Assembly (NCBI GenBank): GCA_009936775.1
Contig: JAACDW010000045.1
Coordinates: forward strand, 1-33,837
Source: Pseudomonadota bacterium
Lineage (GTDB): Bacteria > Pseudomonadota > Gammaproteobacteria > Pseudomonadales > Azotimanducaceae
Length of the DNA stretch: 33,837 nucleotides
Reading direction: 5' to 3'
Shown piece after piece: positions 18,063-30,200 of this stretch (its first letter is position 1; the number at the start of each line of letters is the position of its first letter). The notes beneath the pieces are model-generated. The model was not told the origin of the DNA. It saw nothing but the letters and a program-made list of their open reading frames with translations, and made no database searches. Position numbers and translations under genes: made by a program.

Positions 18063-18479
18063 CTAGGCTTTTGGTTGAAAGAAAAAAGACAGATAGCTGT
18101 TGCCGTCGGCGTCTTTACGCCCAAGTGCATCGGCGTAAACAACGTCTACCGGCATATCAAACTCAATATGCTCCGGGTCTGCCTCGACGTTTATCAGGTT
18201 GCCCTTGATCGCGGTGCCGTCATCAAGATCAACGATAGCGCTGATATAGGGGACCTCGATGCCCGGAAAGGAGCGATAGACGATGGAATAAGAGTACAGT
18301 TTGCCGCTGTTCGGCAAAGTCACAGGGCTCATTTGATCTCTCGCACCGCACTTCGAGCACACACTTCGTTCGCCGAGAAATGTGCTCCCGCATTGGCCGC
18401 ACTTTTGCCCTTCCAAATAGGGCTCTGCGCCCTCTGGTATTTTCAGATATGGCACCGCTGGTAATGGCTGATTGCTCAT
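18063..18479 (-). CDS. Zn-ribbon/OB-fold protein (DUF35), thiolase partner
   Basis: GQKCGQCGSTFLGERSVCSKCGA zinc ribbon and LYSYSIVYRSFPGIEVPYISAIVDLDDGT OB-fold. Confidence 0.9.
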   Translation of the reverse strand: MSNQPLPAVPYLKIPEGAEPYLEGQKCGQCGSTFLGERSVCSKCGARDQMSPVTLPNSGKLYSYSIVYRSFPGIEVPYISAIVDLDDGTAIKGNLINVEADPEHIEFDMPVDVVYADALGRKDADGNSYLSFFFQPKA

Positions 18480-18685
18480 GGCTCCCCTCTAAACAATATG
18501 AAACGTCCGGTTACGGCAATTGCTCTGCGCGCGCCGCTTTGCCGATCATACTATCGCGGTATGCAGGGCGATAGACCGAGATGCGCGTCACAAATCCCAA
18601 GTATTCTGCTCGGGTTTTGCCCGCTGTTGCGTTCCTTGGCCGTATGGTGAGCCCCTTGGTAAGGCCGCGTTGGCGTTCAGGAGGA

Positions 18686-19090
18686 ATGATGAAGTCACTC
18701 AAAGTGCGCGACTACATGTCCACAGAGCTTGTTACCTTTGTGCCAACCGATGGTGTGATGCAAGCGATGATGGCGCTGTTGGAGCGGGGTATTTCCGGTG
18801 CCCCGGTGGTTGATGCCGATAGCCGAGCACTGGTCGGCATGCTCTCCGAAGTTGATCTCATTGGGGTCGTACTGCAGGACACTTACTACAACGAGCCGGC
18901 GGGTATTGTTGCCGACTACATGCAAAGCGAAGTGGAGTCTGTGAATCCAGATATGGATATCCTCAGCTTGGCCCAGCAGTTTGTTCGCCACCACCGCCGC
19001 CGGTATCCGGTGCTTGAGCACGGAGTTTTGATAGGACAAATATCGCGCCGCGATGTGCTGCGCGCGGCGATGCAGTTCTCAAGCGATTGA
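18686..19090 (+). CDS. CBS domain-containing protein
   Basis: KVRDYMSTELVTFVPTDGVMQAMMALLERGISGAPVVDADSRALVGMLSEVDL plus a second CBS repeat; AGGAGG before ATGATG. Confidence 0.9.
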   Translation: MMKSLKVRDYMSTELVTFVPTDGVMQAMMALLERGISGAPVVDADSRALVGMLSEVDLIGVVLQDTYYNEPAGIVADYMQSEVESVNPDMDILSLAQQFVRHHRRRYPVLEHGVLIGQISRRDVLRAAMQFSSD

Positions 19091-19124
19091 TCGTCGCCGC
19101 ATTTTTTGTTGGGGCAACAGGCTG

Positions 19125-20558
19125 CTACAGCTTGGCGCGAATAATTTCGTTAACCTGCTGCGGATTGGCCTTGCCCTGAGTGGCCTTCATGACTTGGCCG
19201 ACGAAGAAGCCGAGCATCTTATCCTTGCCCCCGCGCAGCTCTTCAAACTGCTTTGGATTGGCGTCGATCAGGTCGTCGATAATCTGAGTAAGCGCGCCGT
19301 CGTCGCTCATCTGAGCCAGATTTAAAGAGTCGATCAAGTCATCGACGTCAGCGCTTGCACCTTCTTCCCAGAGGGCATCGAATAAGGTTTTCGCGGTCTT
19401 TGAAGACAGCGTGCCATCTTCGATGCGGGCAATCAGCGTCGCTAGCAGTGTGGGTGTCACGGGTGAGGCGCTGAGAGGCATAGCCTGTTTGTTCAAGTAG
19501 GCAGACAGCTCGCCCATAATCCAGTTCGCACATTGTTTGGCATTCGCACCGGCGGTTACGGCGGCATCGAAATACTCCGCGCGGTCGATATCGCTGCTAA
19601 TGGCGGCAGCATCGCTGGCCGACAGGCCAAGCTGCTCGCAATAGCGCGCGCAACGCGCGTCAGGCAGTTCAGGTAGCTCGCTGCGTATCCGCTCGACCAG
19701 GGCTTCGCTGATGGTCAGCGGCATCAAGTCCGGATCGGGGAAATAGCGATAGTCGTTGCTCAGCTCCTTGCTGCGCATGGAGCGGGTCTCGTCTTTGTCC
19801 GGGTCATAGAGTCGGGTTTCGCGGTGTATGCGGCCGCCTGCTTCTAACACGTCGATCTGTCTTGCAATCTCGTATTCGATGGCCTGTTCAACAAAGCGGA
19901 AGGAATTGATGTTTTTGATTTCGGTACGCTCACCAAAGACCTCCTGCCCCGTGGGCCTCACAGAGACATTGGCATCGCAGCGCATGCTGCCCTCGGCTAG
20001 ATTGCCGTCGCAGATGCCAATGTAGCGGGCAAGGGTATGGATCTGCCGGAAGTAGGCGGACGCTTCTTGGGCCGTGCGCATATCGGGCTCCGATACCCCT
20101 TCCAGCAGTGGCGTACCGGTGCGGTTTAGATCCACCGCAGTCTGGCCGGGATACAAATCGTGCACAGATTTGCCAGCGTCTTCCTCAAGGTGTGCTCGGG
20201 TTATACCCACGCTGCGCGGTGTACCGTTCTGTGGCGTGACAATAATTTGCCCAGCGCCCACGATGGGTGTTTCGAACTGGCTGATTTGGTAGCCCTTGGG
20301 CAAATCGGCATAGAAGTAGTTTTTGCGGTCGAAGATCGAATACAAATTAATTTGCGCGTCAATGGCGAGGCCAAAGCGAATTGCCAGTTCCACTGCGCGC
20401 TCATTGAGCACTGGCAGCACGCCAGGCATGCCCAGATCTACATTGCAGGCTTGAGCATTGGGTGCTGCGCCATAGGCGGTACTGGCACCTGAAAAGATTT
20501 TACTTTGCGTTGCCAACTGCACATGGATCTCTAAGCCAATAACCGCTTCCCAACTCAT
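19125..20558 (-). CDS. gatB: Asp-tRNA(Asn)/Glu-tRNA(Gln) amidotransferase subunit GatB
   Basis: [23 protein letters not shown]...[18 protein letters not shown]; 4-bp overlap with gatA. Confidence 0.97.
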   Translation of the reverse strand: MSWEAVIGLEIHVQLATQSKIFSGASTAYGAAPNAQACNVDLGMPGVLPVLNERAVELAIRFGLAIDAQINLYSIFDRKNYFYADLPKGYQISQFETPIVGAGQIIVTPQNGTPRSVGITRAHLEEDAGKSVHDLYPGQTAVDLNRTGTPLLEGVSEPDMRTAQEASAYFRQIHTLARYIGICDGNLAEGSMRCDANVSVRPTGQEVFGERTEIKNINSFRFVEQAIEYEIARQIDVLEAGGRIHRETRLYDPDKDETRSMRSKELSNDYRYFPDPDLMPLTISEALVERIRSELPELPDARCARYCEQLGLSASDAAAISSDIDRAEYFDAAVTAGANAKQCANWIMGELSAYLNKQAMPLSASPVTPTLLATLIARIEDGTLSSKTAKTLFDALWEEGASADVDDLIDSLNLAQMSDDGALTQIIDDLIDANPKQFEELRGGKDKMLGFFVGQVMKATQGKANPQQVNEIIRAKL

Positions 20559-22015
20559 AGATCTTGCCCCGGTCGTCGCAGATGCCAGTCGGTGTGGCGT
20601 TGAAACTGGGCCGCCAGAGCCAAGGGCAGGTCTTCACGGAATGCTGGTGCAATAAGCTGCATACCCATGGGCAGGCCTTGGGAAAATCCGCACGGAATCG
20701 ACATGGCGGGCAGGCCAGCCAGACTGGTGGGTACGGTATATAAATCTTGTTGATACATGGCTACCGGGTCATCTGTGAGCTGGTTTTTCTTGAACGCCGG
20801 GGTTGGCGCGGTGGGTGTAAGCAGTAGGTCAACGTCGGTGAAGGCATTGTCGAAGTCCTCAGCGATAAGCCGCCGTATTTTCTGCGCCTTGAGATAGTAG
20901 GCATCGAAATAGCCGACCGATAACGTATAGGTGCCAGGCAAAATGCGCCGCTTCACTTCCGGCCCAAAGCCCTCTTCGCGCGAGCGCTCGTACAGGTCTT
21001 GGAGTGATTGTGGATTGTCGCAGCGATGACCAAAACGCACACCATCGTAGCGCGATAGGTTGGTCGATGCCTCTGCCGACGCCAGCACATAGTAAACCGG
21101 AACCGCGGCTTGGGTATGCGGTAGGGATACCGGCTTTAAGCTGTGCCCAAGTTTTTCGAGCTCTAACTTAGCGGCCTCAATAGCCAGCATATGTTCGCCA
21201 GCCTGAAAATATTCCTCGGGCAAGCCTATGGTCAGTGGTTGGTCTAGTTCGGCAATGCCATCAGTCGTCATTTTGCCCAACCACGCATCGTCTCGCTGTG
21301 CGCTGGTCGAGTCCTTGGGGTCGAACCCAGCCATCACGCTGAGCATCAGGGCAGCGTCTTCGGCGTCTCGAGTCATTGGCCCAGCCTGATCTAGGCTGGA
21401 GGCGAAGGCGATCATGCCGTAGCGCGAGATGCGGCCATAGGTAGGTTTCAGCCCTGTGATACCGCATAGCGAGGCCGGTTGGCGAATCGAACCGCCAGTA
21501 TCAGTCCCTGTCGCAGCGGCAACCAGTCCTGCAGCAACGGCTGCCGCCGAACCACCAGAAGACCCACCGGGTACGCGTTGCCTATCCCAAGGGTTGCTCA
21601 CTGAGCCGAAATAACTGGTTTCGTTTGACGACCCCATGGCGAACTCGTCCATATTGGTCTTACCTACGCTGACCATGCCAGCCGCCGCCATATTGCCAAC
21701 CACTGTGGCATCGTAGGGGGCGACAAAGTTGCTGAGCATCTTCGAACCCGCGGTGGTTAGAATGCCGTCGGTGCAAAAAATATCCTTATGCGCAAAGGGT
21801 AGGCCTAGAGTAGGCCGAGTATCGCCACCGGCTCGCAGCTTATCTGCAGCGGCAGCCTGCTCTAAGGCCGCTTCAGCGCTAACAGTAATAAAACTGTTGA
21901 GATGGGTGTCCTCAGTCTGAATGCGCGCAATATGATCCTGAGTGAGCTCAACGCTTGAAAAATCGCCCTGAGCCAAGCCTGCGCTCATGCCGCGCAAAGT
22001 AGAAAAATCCTTCAT
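20555..22015 (-). CDS. gatA: Asp-tRNA(Asn)/Glu-tRNA(Gln) amidotransferase subunit GatA
   Basis: Amidase signature: [52 protein letters not shown]. Confidence 0.97.
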   Translation of the reverse strand: MKDFSTLRGMSAGLAQGDFSSVELTQDHIARIQTEDTHLNSFITVSAEAALEQAAAADKLRAGGDTRPTLGLPFAHKDIFCTDGILTTAGSKMLSNFVAPYDATVVGNMAAAGMVSVGKTNMDEFAMGSSNETSYFGSVSNPWDRQRVPGGSSGGSAAAVAAGLVAAATGTDTGGSIRQPASLCGITGLKPTYGRISRYGMIAFASSLDQAGPMTRDAEDAALMLSVMAGFDPKDSTSAQRDDAWLGKMTTDGIAELDQPLTIGLPEEYFQAGEHMLAIEAAKLELEKLGHSLKPVSLPHTQAAVPVYYVLASAEASTNLSRYDGVRFGHRCDNPQSLQDLYERSREEGFGPEVKRRILPGTYTLSVGYFDAYYLKAQKIRRLIAEDFDNAFTDVDLLLTPTAPTPAFKKNQLTDDPVAMYQQDLYTVPTSLAGLPAMSIPCGFSQGLPMGMQLIAPAFREDLPLALAAQFQRHTDWHLRRPGQDL

Positions 22016-22026
22016 TGGCGATGACC

Positions 22027-22326
22027 CTATTCAACAACTCGGGGGACGAGGTAGTACTGATCTGCAGTTGCCGGCGCATGACGCTGGAAATGTTGGGGGT
22101 CCGGTGACTCCGTGACCACATCACTGCGCAAGCGTACTACCGCGTCCAGCGGATGGGAGAGTGGCAGTACGGTATCGGTATCCACGGCGCGCATGGCGTC
22201 GATCATCGCCATTATCGATTGCAGGTCTGCGGCCACCTGGGCGCTCGCGTCATTGTCGAGGGCAAGCCTGGCTAAGCCAGCAAGGTGGGCGACATCAATC
22301 GGAGTTTCTGGAGTTTCTTGTGACAT
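22027..22326 (-). CDS. gatC: Asp-tRNA(Asn)/Glu-tRNA(Gln) amidotransferase subunit GatC
   Basis: [12 protein letters not shown]...[28 protein letters not shown]; 99 aa, upstream of gatA. Confidence 0.94.
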   Translation of the reverse strand: MSQETPETPIDVAHLAGLARLALDNDASAQVAADLQSIMAMIDAMRAVDTDTVLPLSHPLDAVVRLRSDVVTESPDPQHFQRHAPATADQYYLVPRVVE

Positions 22327-22441
22327 TGTTAAACGTACGCCAATGTAAAAGGGCTCAGTGTAAACCGGTTAAGCAAGGATTGCTGTTGCTGAGCCAAAAA
22401 CCGCCAATTTTTCGCCGCAACGAGGAAATCTAGTCAATTGA

Positions 22442-23569
<1,128 letters not shown>

Positions 23570-23572
23570 GGC

Positions 23573-23617
23573 AGCTATCACGAGGCCTCTCAGGCAGGCG
23601 TGGTAGCTCTGGTTTTT
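23573..23617 (+). terminator. hairpin plus T-tract between mreB and mreC (possible terminator/attenuator)
   Basis: AGCTATCACG (23573-23582) pairs with CGTGGTAGCT (23599-23608), 10 bp with one G-U. Inner hairpin GCCT-ctc-AGGC. CTGG then TTTTT at 23613-23617. Confidence 0.5.
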
Positions 23618-23684
23618 AGTCAGGCGGCAACCGCAAGCCACTGCTGACAACGTCGACACATCTCACAAGCGCCGGAGGAGAACG

Positions 23685-24596
23685 ATTAAAACGCTTTTCG
23701 CCAAACGACCCGGCGCAGGCTATTTTTTAGTCACCCTGCTGGCTTTTTCCGTCGCACTGGTTTGGTTCGACAGCGCGTCGTTCCAAGCAAGCAAAAAAGA
23801 CGCTGTTGCTCGCGACGATCGACTCCAAGGCGGCCTCGTCGTCCTGCGCAGTGTCTTTTTAACGGTGGCGCGGCCCATCTATACCGCCGCCCAAGTCCCC
23901 TATGATGCTACCGGCCTAGTTGCAGACATCAGCACCGACCGGCAGTCCTTGCTACAACAACGCGAGGAACTCAGGGTGCAACTGCTGCAGCTGAATCAAC
24001 AGCAACAGCGGCTGCAGTATCTGCAAGCGGAAAACACGCGCTTGCGGCAGCTGCTGAACTCCAAGGCCCAGTTGCCCAGTCAAGCGACCATTGCCGAAAT
24101 TATAGGCGTGCCGCCAAACCCCCTGCGGGCCGCGGTAATTCTCGACAAAGGAAGTGCCAACGCGGTCGTGCCGGGGGATGCCGTCGTTGATGAAAAAGGA
24201 CTGTTTGGCCAAGTTGTTAACGTCTCGCAAGATACCAGTTGGGTAGTACTTATAACCGACCGCGATCATGCAATTCCTGCGCGCAGTAACCGCACCGGGG
24301 CGCGCATGATAGTGGGCGGCACCGGTGCCTACGACAGTCTGGTGCTGGAGGACTTGCCTGCGTCAACGGATCTGTTGGAAGGCGACTTAATCGACACCTC
24401 GGGTCTTGGAGGTAGGTTTCCGGTTGGTTATCCCATTGGTAGGGTGAACGCTGTTGAAAGCACGCAAGACTCTCCCTACCTGCAGGCCACCCTGGTTCCT
24501 ACTGCGGCCTTGCTCAAGGTCGGTCATGTACTCATTATCACGCCACCAAAGATCGATGCTGTGCCGCCTACCGAAGCCATCGAGGATGAGTCATAG
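23685..24596 (+). CDS. mreC: rod shape-determining protein MreC, apparent ATT start
   Basis: Frame reads (M)KTLFAKRPGAGYFLVTLLAFSVALVWFDSASFQASKKDAVARDDRLQGGLVVLRSVFLTVARPIYTAAQVPYDA..., giving the expected N-terminal TM helix and coiled coil. SD GGAGG at 23674-23678. No ATG/GTG/TTG in frame between the TAG at 23604 and GTG 23865. Confidence 0.85.
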   Translation: MKTLFAKRPGAGYFLVTLLAFSVALVWFDSASFQASKKDAVARDDRLQGGLVVLRSVFLTVARPIYTAAQVPYDATGLVADISTDRQSLLQQREELRVQLLQLNQQQQRLQYLQAENTRLRQLLNSKAQLPSQATIAEIIGVPPNPLRAAVILDKGSANAVVPGDAVVDEKGLFGQVVNVSQDTSWVVLITDRDHAIPARSNRTGARMIVGGTGAYDSLVLEDLPASTDLLEGDLIDTSGLGGRFPVGYPIGRVNAVESTQDSPYLQATLVPTAALLKVGHVLIITPPKIDAVPPTEAIEDES

Positions 24597-24597
24597 G

Positions 24598-25149
24598 ATG
24601 CTTGCTCCCGGTTTTTTCATGACTGCTGTCATCTTCCTGAGTTTGGTGCTTAGCGTATTCCACTTACCGGACGGCTGGCCAAGTTGGTTGGCGTTTTGGC
24701 GACCACAGTGGTTGGTGTTGACACTGATCTTGTGGGTACAACGGGTACCCCAATACCGCGGCGCTCTGTTTCAACTGGTGTTTACGAAAAATGCCGCGGA
24801 CGATGGCACGACGACACGTCGGGTCTTGGTATACGTGTGGTTGCTCGGGCTGTATGTAGACACTCTGATGGGCGAACCCTTTGGCCTCAACGGCGCAATT
24901 TTTGCGACGGTAACCTTTTACCTGCTGCGCTTTCATGATCGTTTACAGCTACAAACCCTATTTCAACAAATGATCATGATTTTTATGATGATCTTTGTTG
25001 CCGAGATCTTTCGCGCCTTCGTACTCAACACGGTGATCAGTCAACCGTGGGATCTTCAGCCGCTGACCTTGGCCGCAAGCAGCATGCTGCTTTGGCCGAT
25101 CTTTAATTGGCTTGCGCAGCGCTTCATTGGTCCGTCGCGGCGCAACTGA
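24598..25149 (+). CDS. mreD: rod shape-determining protein MreD
   Basis: Hydrophobic 183-aa protein directly after mreC: VLTLILWVQRVPQY...VWLLGLYVDTLMGEPFGLNGAIFATVTFYLLRFHDRLQ. Confidence 0.93.
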   Translation: MLAPGFFMTAVIFLSLVLSVFHLPDGWPSWLAFWRPQWLVLTLILWVQRVPQYRGALFQLVFTKNAADDGTTTRRVLVYVWLLGLYVDTLMGEPFGLNGAIFATVTFYLLRFHDRLQLQTLFQQMIMIFMMIFVAEIFRAFVLNTVISQPWDLQPLTLAASSMLLWPIFNWLAQRFIGPSRRN

Positions 25150-25151
25150 GC

Positions 25152-25742
25152 ATGACTGCAAAGCCTCGCCTAATGTTGGCGTCACAGTCGCCGCGCCGAT
25201 CCGAGTTGTTGCGACAAATGGGCATGACCTTCGAGGTGGAGCCGGCGCATATCGATGAAACACCGCGTGGCGGCGAAGGTGCAGAGAGCTACGTTTTGCG
25301 CTTGGCGCAATCCAAGGCGCAGGCGCGGTGGCGGTCGGGCTATGTGAATCTTGGCGCTGACACCATTGTCGTTTTGGACGGTGCGTTGCTTGGCAAGCCG
25401 CAGAATGAGCAGCACTGTGTCGATATGTTGTTGCAGCTCTCTGCACGTACACATCAGGTCGCCACGGGCATTGCCTTGTTCGACGGCGACAAGACATGGA
25501 GCGACGTCGTTGTTAGCAGCGTGACGTTCCGCGTCATTAGCGAGAGCGAAGCCCGTGCCTACTGGAATAGCGGTGAGCCTCAAGACAAGGCTGGAGCCTA
25601 TGCCTTGCAGGGTCTGGGCGGAGTATTTGTCACACGTATTGCTGGCAGTCACAGCGGCATTATTGGCTTACCGATGACCGAGACCGAGCAGCTGCTGCGA
25701 GCTGCGGGCATTCAGACTTGGTTGGAGCGCGAGCGTGGCTGA
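25152..25742 (+). CDS. maf: Maf family nucleotide pyrophosphatase (YhdE-like)
   Basis: PRLMLASQSPRRSELLRQMGMTFEV...LGADTIVVLDGALLGKP...DKAGAYALQGLGGVFVTRIAGSHSGIIGLPM. Confidence 0.95.
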   Translation: MTAKPRLMLASQSPRRSELLRQMGMTFEVEPAHIDETPRGGEGAESYVLRLAQSKAQARWRSGYVNLGADTIVVLDGALLGKPQNEQHCVDMLLQLSARTHQVATGIALFDGDKTWSDVVVSSVTFRVISESEARAYWNSGEPQDKAGAYALQGLGGVFVTRIAGSHSGIIGLPMTETEQLLRAAGIQTWLERERG

Positions 25743-27231
25743 AGAACTGTTGATCGATGTTTCGGATTTCGAGTCTAGGGTTGCCTTGGTGCAGGACGGC
25801 GCGGTGCAAGAAGTCCACTTGGCGCGGTCGGCAGGCTACAGCGCAACCGGCAACATTTATCTGGGCAAGGTTGTCAGAATAATGCCCGGCATGCAGGCGG
25901 CCTTTGTTGAGATCGGGCTGGAGCGTCCCGGGTTTTTGCACGCGCACGATATTGATCAACCGCTGCTGATGACAGGCAATAGTGACGATACAATGACGCC
26001 GGGAATTCGTGACCTGCTGCACGATGGCCAAGAGCTCCTGGTACAAGTAGAGCGCGATCCAATAGGTACCAAGGGTGCACGTCTGTCGACGCACTTGGCG
26101 CTGGCGTCGAAATTTTTAGTGTTGTTGCCGAAGACTGAACAGGTGCGGTTGTCGGAACGCATCAGCGATGCGGCAGAGCGAGAGAGGTTGTTTAAATTAC
26201 TCGGCTCCGTTGCCGAGAAATATGCGGTAGGCCTGATCGGACGAACACTGAGCGAAGGGGCAGAGCGCGCAGATTTAGCCGCGGACTGCGAGCATTTATT
26301 GCAGCTATGGCGGCGCGTCGAGAAGACGATTGCAGGGGCAAAAGCCCCGCTGCAGGTGTTTCAGGAATTGCCTATCCAGACCCGTTTAGTGCGAGACCTT
26401 GCTGGCGCTCAAACCGCAGGCATATTTGTTAACGATCCGGATATTCATGCGCGCCTACTCAACTATCTCGATATCAGCGCCCCTAACTATGTCGATAAGC
26501 TGCGACTTTACGAAGGTGCACAACCGTTATTCGAGCGGCACAATATCGAACAAGAAATTTTGTCCGCGATGGATCCTCATGTTCGTCTGCGCAGTGGCGG
26601 CACACTGGTTATTGAGCAGACCGAAGCCATGATTAGTATTGACGTCAATACGGCTGCATTTTTGGGTAGCAAGAACCCGGCTGAGACCGCACTGCAAACC
26701 AATTTAGAGGCCGCTGCAGTGATTCCCAGACAGCTACGATTGCGTAATTTGGGCGGCATTGTTGTTATCGATTTCATTGATATGACCGATGCCGCCCATC
26801 AACGGGCGGTACTGGCTAAGCTCACTGAGAAATTGGCCAGCGACCCGGCGAAAACGCAGGTCGAGGGTTTTTCGTTTTTGGGCCTAGTGCAACTCAGCCG
26901 TAAAAGAACGCGCCAAAGCCTGACGCAAATTATGTGTTCCCCCTGCGAGCACTGTAATGGCGGGGGTATGGTGAAAAACGCGGAGTCCACCTGTATGGAA
27001 ATTTTCCGCGCTATAACGGCAGAGACAGCTGCCATAGCCCATCCGCAAGGAGTCGCGCAGGGGCACTATGCTCTGACGGCTGCGGCAGCAGTGGTCGATC
27101 GCTTGCTCGATGAAGAAGCCCAGCTTTACCAAACTGTGATCGGCACTCTGAGTCATGAAGTGCGGTTGCAAGTTGATACGGCCTATCGTCCAGACCAGTT
27201 TGATCTGGTCTTTGTGCCCCAGCGTTCGTAA
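25735..27231 (+). CDS. rng: ribonuclease G
   Basis: EELLIDVSDFESRVALVQDGAVQEVHLAR...GNIYLGKVVRIMPGMQAAFVEIGLERPGFLHAHDI...GGIVVIDFIDM; CSPCEHCNGGG zinc motif. GTG start overlapping maf. Confidence 0.96.
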   Translation: MAEELLIDVSDFESRVALVQDGAVQEVHLARSAGYSATGNIYLGKVVRIMPGMQAAFVEIGLERPGFLHAHDIDQPLLMTGNSDDTMTPGIRDLLHDGQELLVQVERDPIGTKGARLSTHLALASKFLVLLPKTEQVRLSERISDAAERERLFKLLGSVAEKYAVGLIGRTLSEGAERADLAADCEHLLQLWRRVEKTIAGAKAPLQVFQELPIQTRLVRDLAGAQTAGIFVNDPDIHARLLNYLDISAPNYVDKLRLYEGAQPLFERHNIEQEILSAMDPHVRLRSGGTLVIEQTEAMISIDVNTAAFLGSKNPAETALQTNLEAAAVIPRQLRLRNLGGIVVIDFIDMTDAAHQRAVLAKLTEKLASDPAKTQVEGFSFLGLVQLSRKRTRQSLTQIMCSPCEHCNGGGMVKNAESTCMEIFRAITAETAAIAHPQGVAQGHYALTAAAAVVDRLLDEEAQLYQTVIGTLSHEVRLQVDTAYRPDQFDLVFVPQRS

Positions 27232-27244
27232 TGCGAGTGCTGCG

Positions 27245-30200
27245 TTGAATCCGTCCGGGCAATTCTCCGAACAGCGCCTGTCGGCACTCCGACGTGGTCG
27301 CAGCAGGCTAGTCCATGCGCTGGCGATATTACTCACTGCACTGATTGTTTTGTTGGCCTGTGGGCAAGTAAGCGGTCGGCTTACCCTAGCTTTTGCAGAT
27401 CGCCTAGCGCCGCGCATCAATGCGCAGCTAGCACCCTATGGCAGTCAGATCAGCGGCGTGATTGGGGATTGGCGGGGATTCAATCCGGTGCTGCGTGCGG
27501 AGCAAATCGTCTTCCCCGCCGGGCATCTGCGCAACGTCTATCTGGAAGTGGACTTGCTGCAGACCATTGCCAATGGCTCCCTCATGGTTATACGCCTTTA
27601 CAGCCAGAGCGGTGCCATAGGCTTCGTTCATACCGCAACGGGCTGGCAGTTAAAAAATGGCCCAGATCAAAGCCTCGATATCGACTTTTTGCGTCTATTT
27701 GAACGCAGTGAATTTATCGACGTATCAGTGCAGCTTGTCGCCGAGCGAGATGGCTTGGCGGTGGCCTATGGGGTCAAACTCAGCCTCAGCAATGTTGCGC
27801 AGAACTTGCAAGGCAGCCTCACAGTGGTTAGCCCAGCTGCCGAGGTGACGCCCAGTCAACTCAGCGTCGGTTTTTATCGGAGAGAATCGTCGCAACAAAC
27901 TGCAGGCCAGCGGGTCAACGCAATTCAGGCCAGCGGTGCGTTGACTCTGCCGCCGGCGCTATTGGGCGGTACCGGCCTGACGCTGACCGTGCCTTGGGCA
28001 CAATGGCAGGCTTCGCCAAACTCTAGCAACCCGGCAGCTGCGGCGGATTCCGGTGTGGGCAGACTGAAGGTCGCGCTACAAGTGACGCAGGCGCCAGGGG
28101 TGCGTGATGAGCGCATGCCGAAGGTCGACGCAGAAGTGTTGTTCTGGCAAGACTCAGAACCAAACCGAGTGTTGGCACGTATGGACACCACGCTGAAGGC
28201 GGGTGACAACCCAAGCCTGCAACTGCCGCCGCTCTTTGCCGAACTCAACCTTGGGCAACTGACTCAAAAAAGCCCGGTGGCGCAAGTGTTACGGCAGCAA
28301 GCTCCCTACTTACGAATAATGGTCGAGGAATTAGAGCTTAGCGCACTGACAGATTTTGCGGACCAGACCTTTAATGCCGACGCGGAAATCGGTCAATGGA
28401 TTCGCGGATTCGACGCCCGAGCGGATGTGCGGCAGATGGTTGCGCAGGTTTCTGCCGCTGGCGAGTTGAGTTTTTGGGCGCAGACCGAGGCGGTTCACAT
28501 GGCGGCATACCGTGGCTCGCCAATGCTAATCGATGGTAGCGCTGAGGTTTTCGGCGATTTGGGGCACCTTGGCATCACGGTTACCGATGACGACTTAACC
28601 ATGCAATTTCCTGAACTTTTCACAGCAGCTTGGCCGCTGCGCGATGTGCAGGGCGAACTGATGCTGCTGTTTCGACCGGGTTATGCATCGGTGCGTGGGG
28701 TCAATATTGAGGCGCGTTCGGGACAGACACTGCTGCAGGGAAGTTTTGCCACGAGTCGCCCCAAGGCGCGCCCGGAGCAACGGTTAACACTGGCACTTCA
28801 AGCCGATGTCATCAGCGCACCCAATACGCGGCCCTTTATCCCCTACAAGTTAAACGATGGTCTGCGTCAATGGCTGTTGCGGGCACCTTTGGGCGGTGAT
28901 TTCAGGAGCGTGCGTTTGGCTCAGCACGGTCAGATCCATGTCTTGGGCGGCGATAACACCCGCCGCAGGTTCGAGTTGATGGCGGATTTTGAGGCAGCCC
29001 AAGTGCGCTACGATCCCGCTTGGCCGACCCTTGATCGCGCCAGCGGTTCTGTGCATGTTGCAGGACAACATACCTATGCGGTGCTCGGTGAGGGCCTAAC
29101 CGCAGGTTTTGCGGTAGCTGGTGCCGACTTGCATGTCGATGCAAATGCACACATGTTGTTCCTGCAGCTGCAGAAATCGGCGTCTGCGGCTTCAGCGTTG
29201 AATCTGGTGCTTGCCTCGCCGCTGCGTCAGTCCTTGAGCTTTGTTACCCCGCAATGGCAGGCCGAGGGGGACCTTGCCTTTAATGCATCGCTTGCCGTGC
29301 CGCTAGGACAGCGCGGTATCAGCCAATCCAATCTGCAAGTGGAAATTGATGCCCGTTTTGAAGAATTGGGCCTGCGCATGCCGAATTACCGACTGAACTG
29401 GGAGGGCCTGTCCGGCCAGCAGCGATTTACTCTGCCACATAACCTAGAGGGCCAGGCTTATGGCAGGCTTTTCGATCAGCCCGTGGCAGTAGCGGTGACA
29501 CATGATGCGCGCCACCTGCGTTTTCAGGTTGACGGTAGCATTGCTGCTAAAGACATCTTTCCGCTGGCGCAAATCGCACCGATTGACGTGCTTAGCGGGT
29601 CCACCGACTTTACCGCCAACTTGCAGCTGCGCATGGATAGCTCTGCGGCTGCCCGGTTAAATGTCACCAGCGGCTTGGAGGGTATGACCCTGTTGCTGCC
29701 AGCCCAATTTGGCAAGTCACCAGATGCGCTGGTTAACAGCAACTTAGAGGTGTTATTTGCAGACGATCACCAGCGCATCAGTTGGCGATATAAAGGCAGC
29801 GACGGCTGGTTTGTGCTACCCAATGAAGGTTCATCGCGAGTTGCCCAAGGTGCTGTGGCGATAAACGGCCAGCCCTTAGTACCGGAAGCAAACTTTAATG
29901 GTCTCGTGGTAAGTGGTTATCTGTCACAGGCGGATTTGGCTGACTGGGTCAATGATGCTGGAGAAGCAGCAGTCAATTTACCCATGGATTGGCAAATTCG
30001 CGGGCTGAAGATTGACGACTTCGTGGTTAAAGACTTGCATTTCGCTGATTTGCAGCTCGATGGCCAAGGCAACTCAGGTGCGGTGGTTTTTCAACTCCGC
30101 AGCCCTGATGTAGAGGGCAGTATCGACCTGTCTGCCGACAGTCTGCTTGGTATTAATTTGCTCAGCCTGCGCCTGCCAGCTACCACGTCGAGCGAGGAGG

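Noticed and set aside
23865-24596. mreC as annotated by the ORF track, starting at GTG 23865
   Set aside because: Would remove the TM segment and about 60 residues that are clearly coding in the same frame and directly follow an SD.
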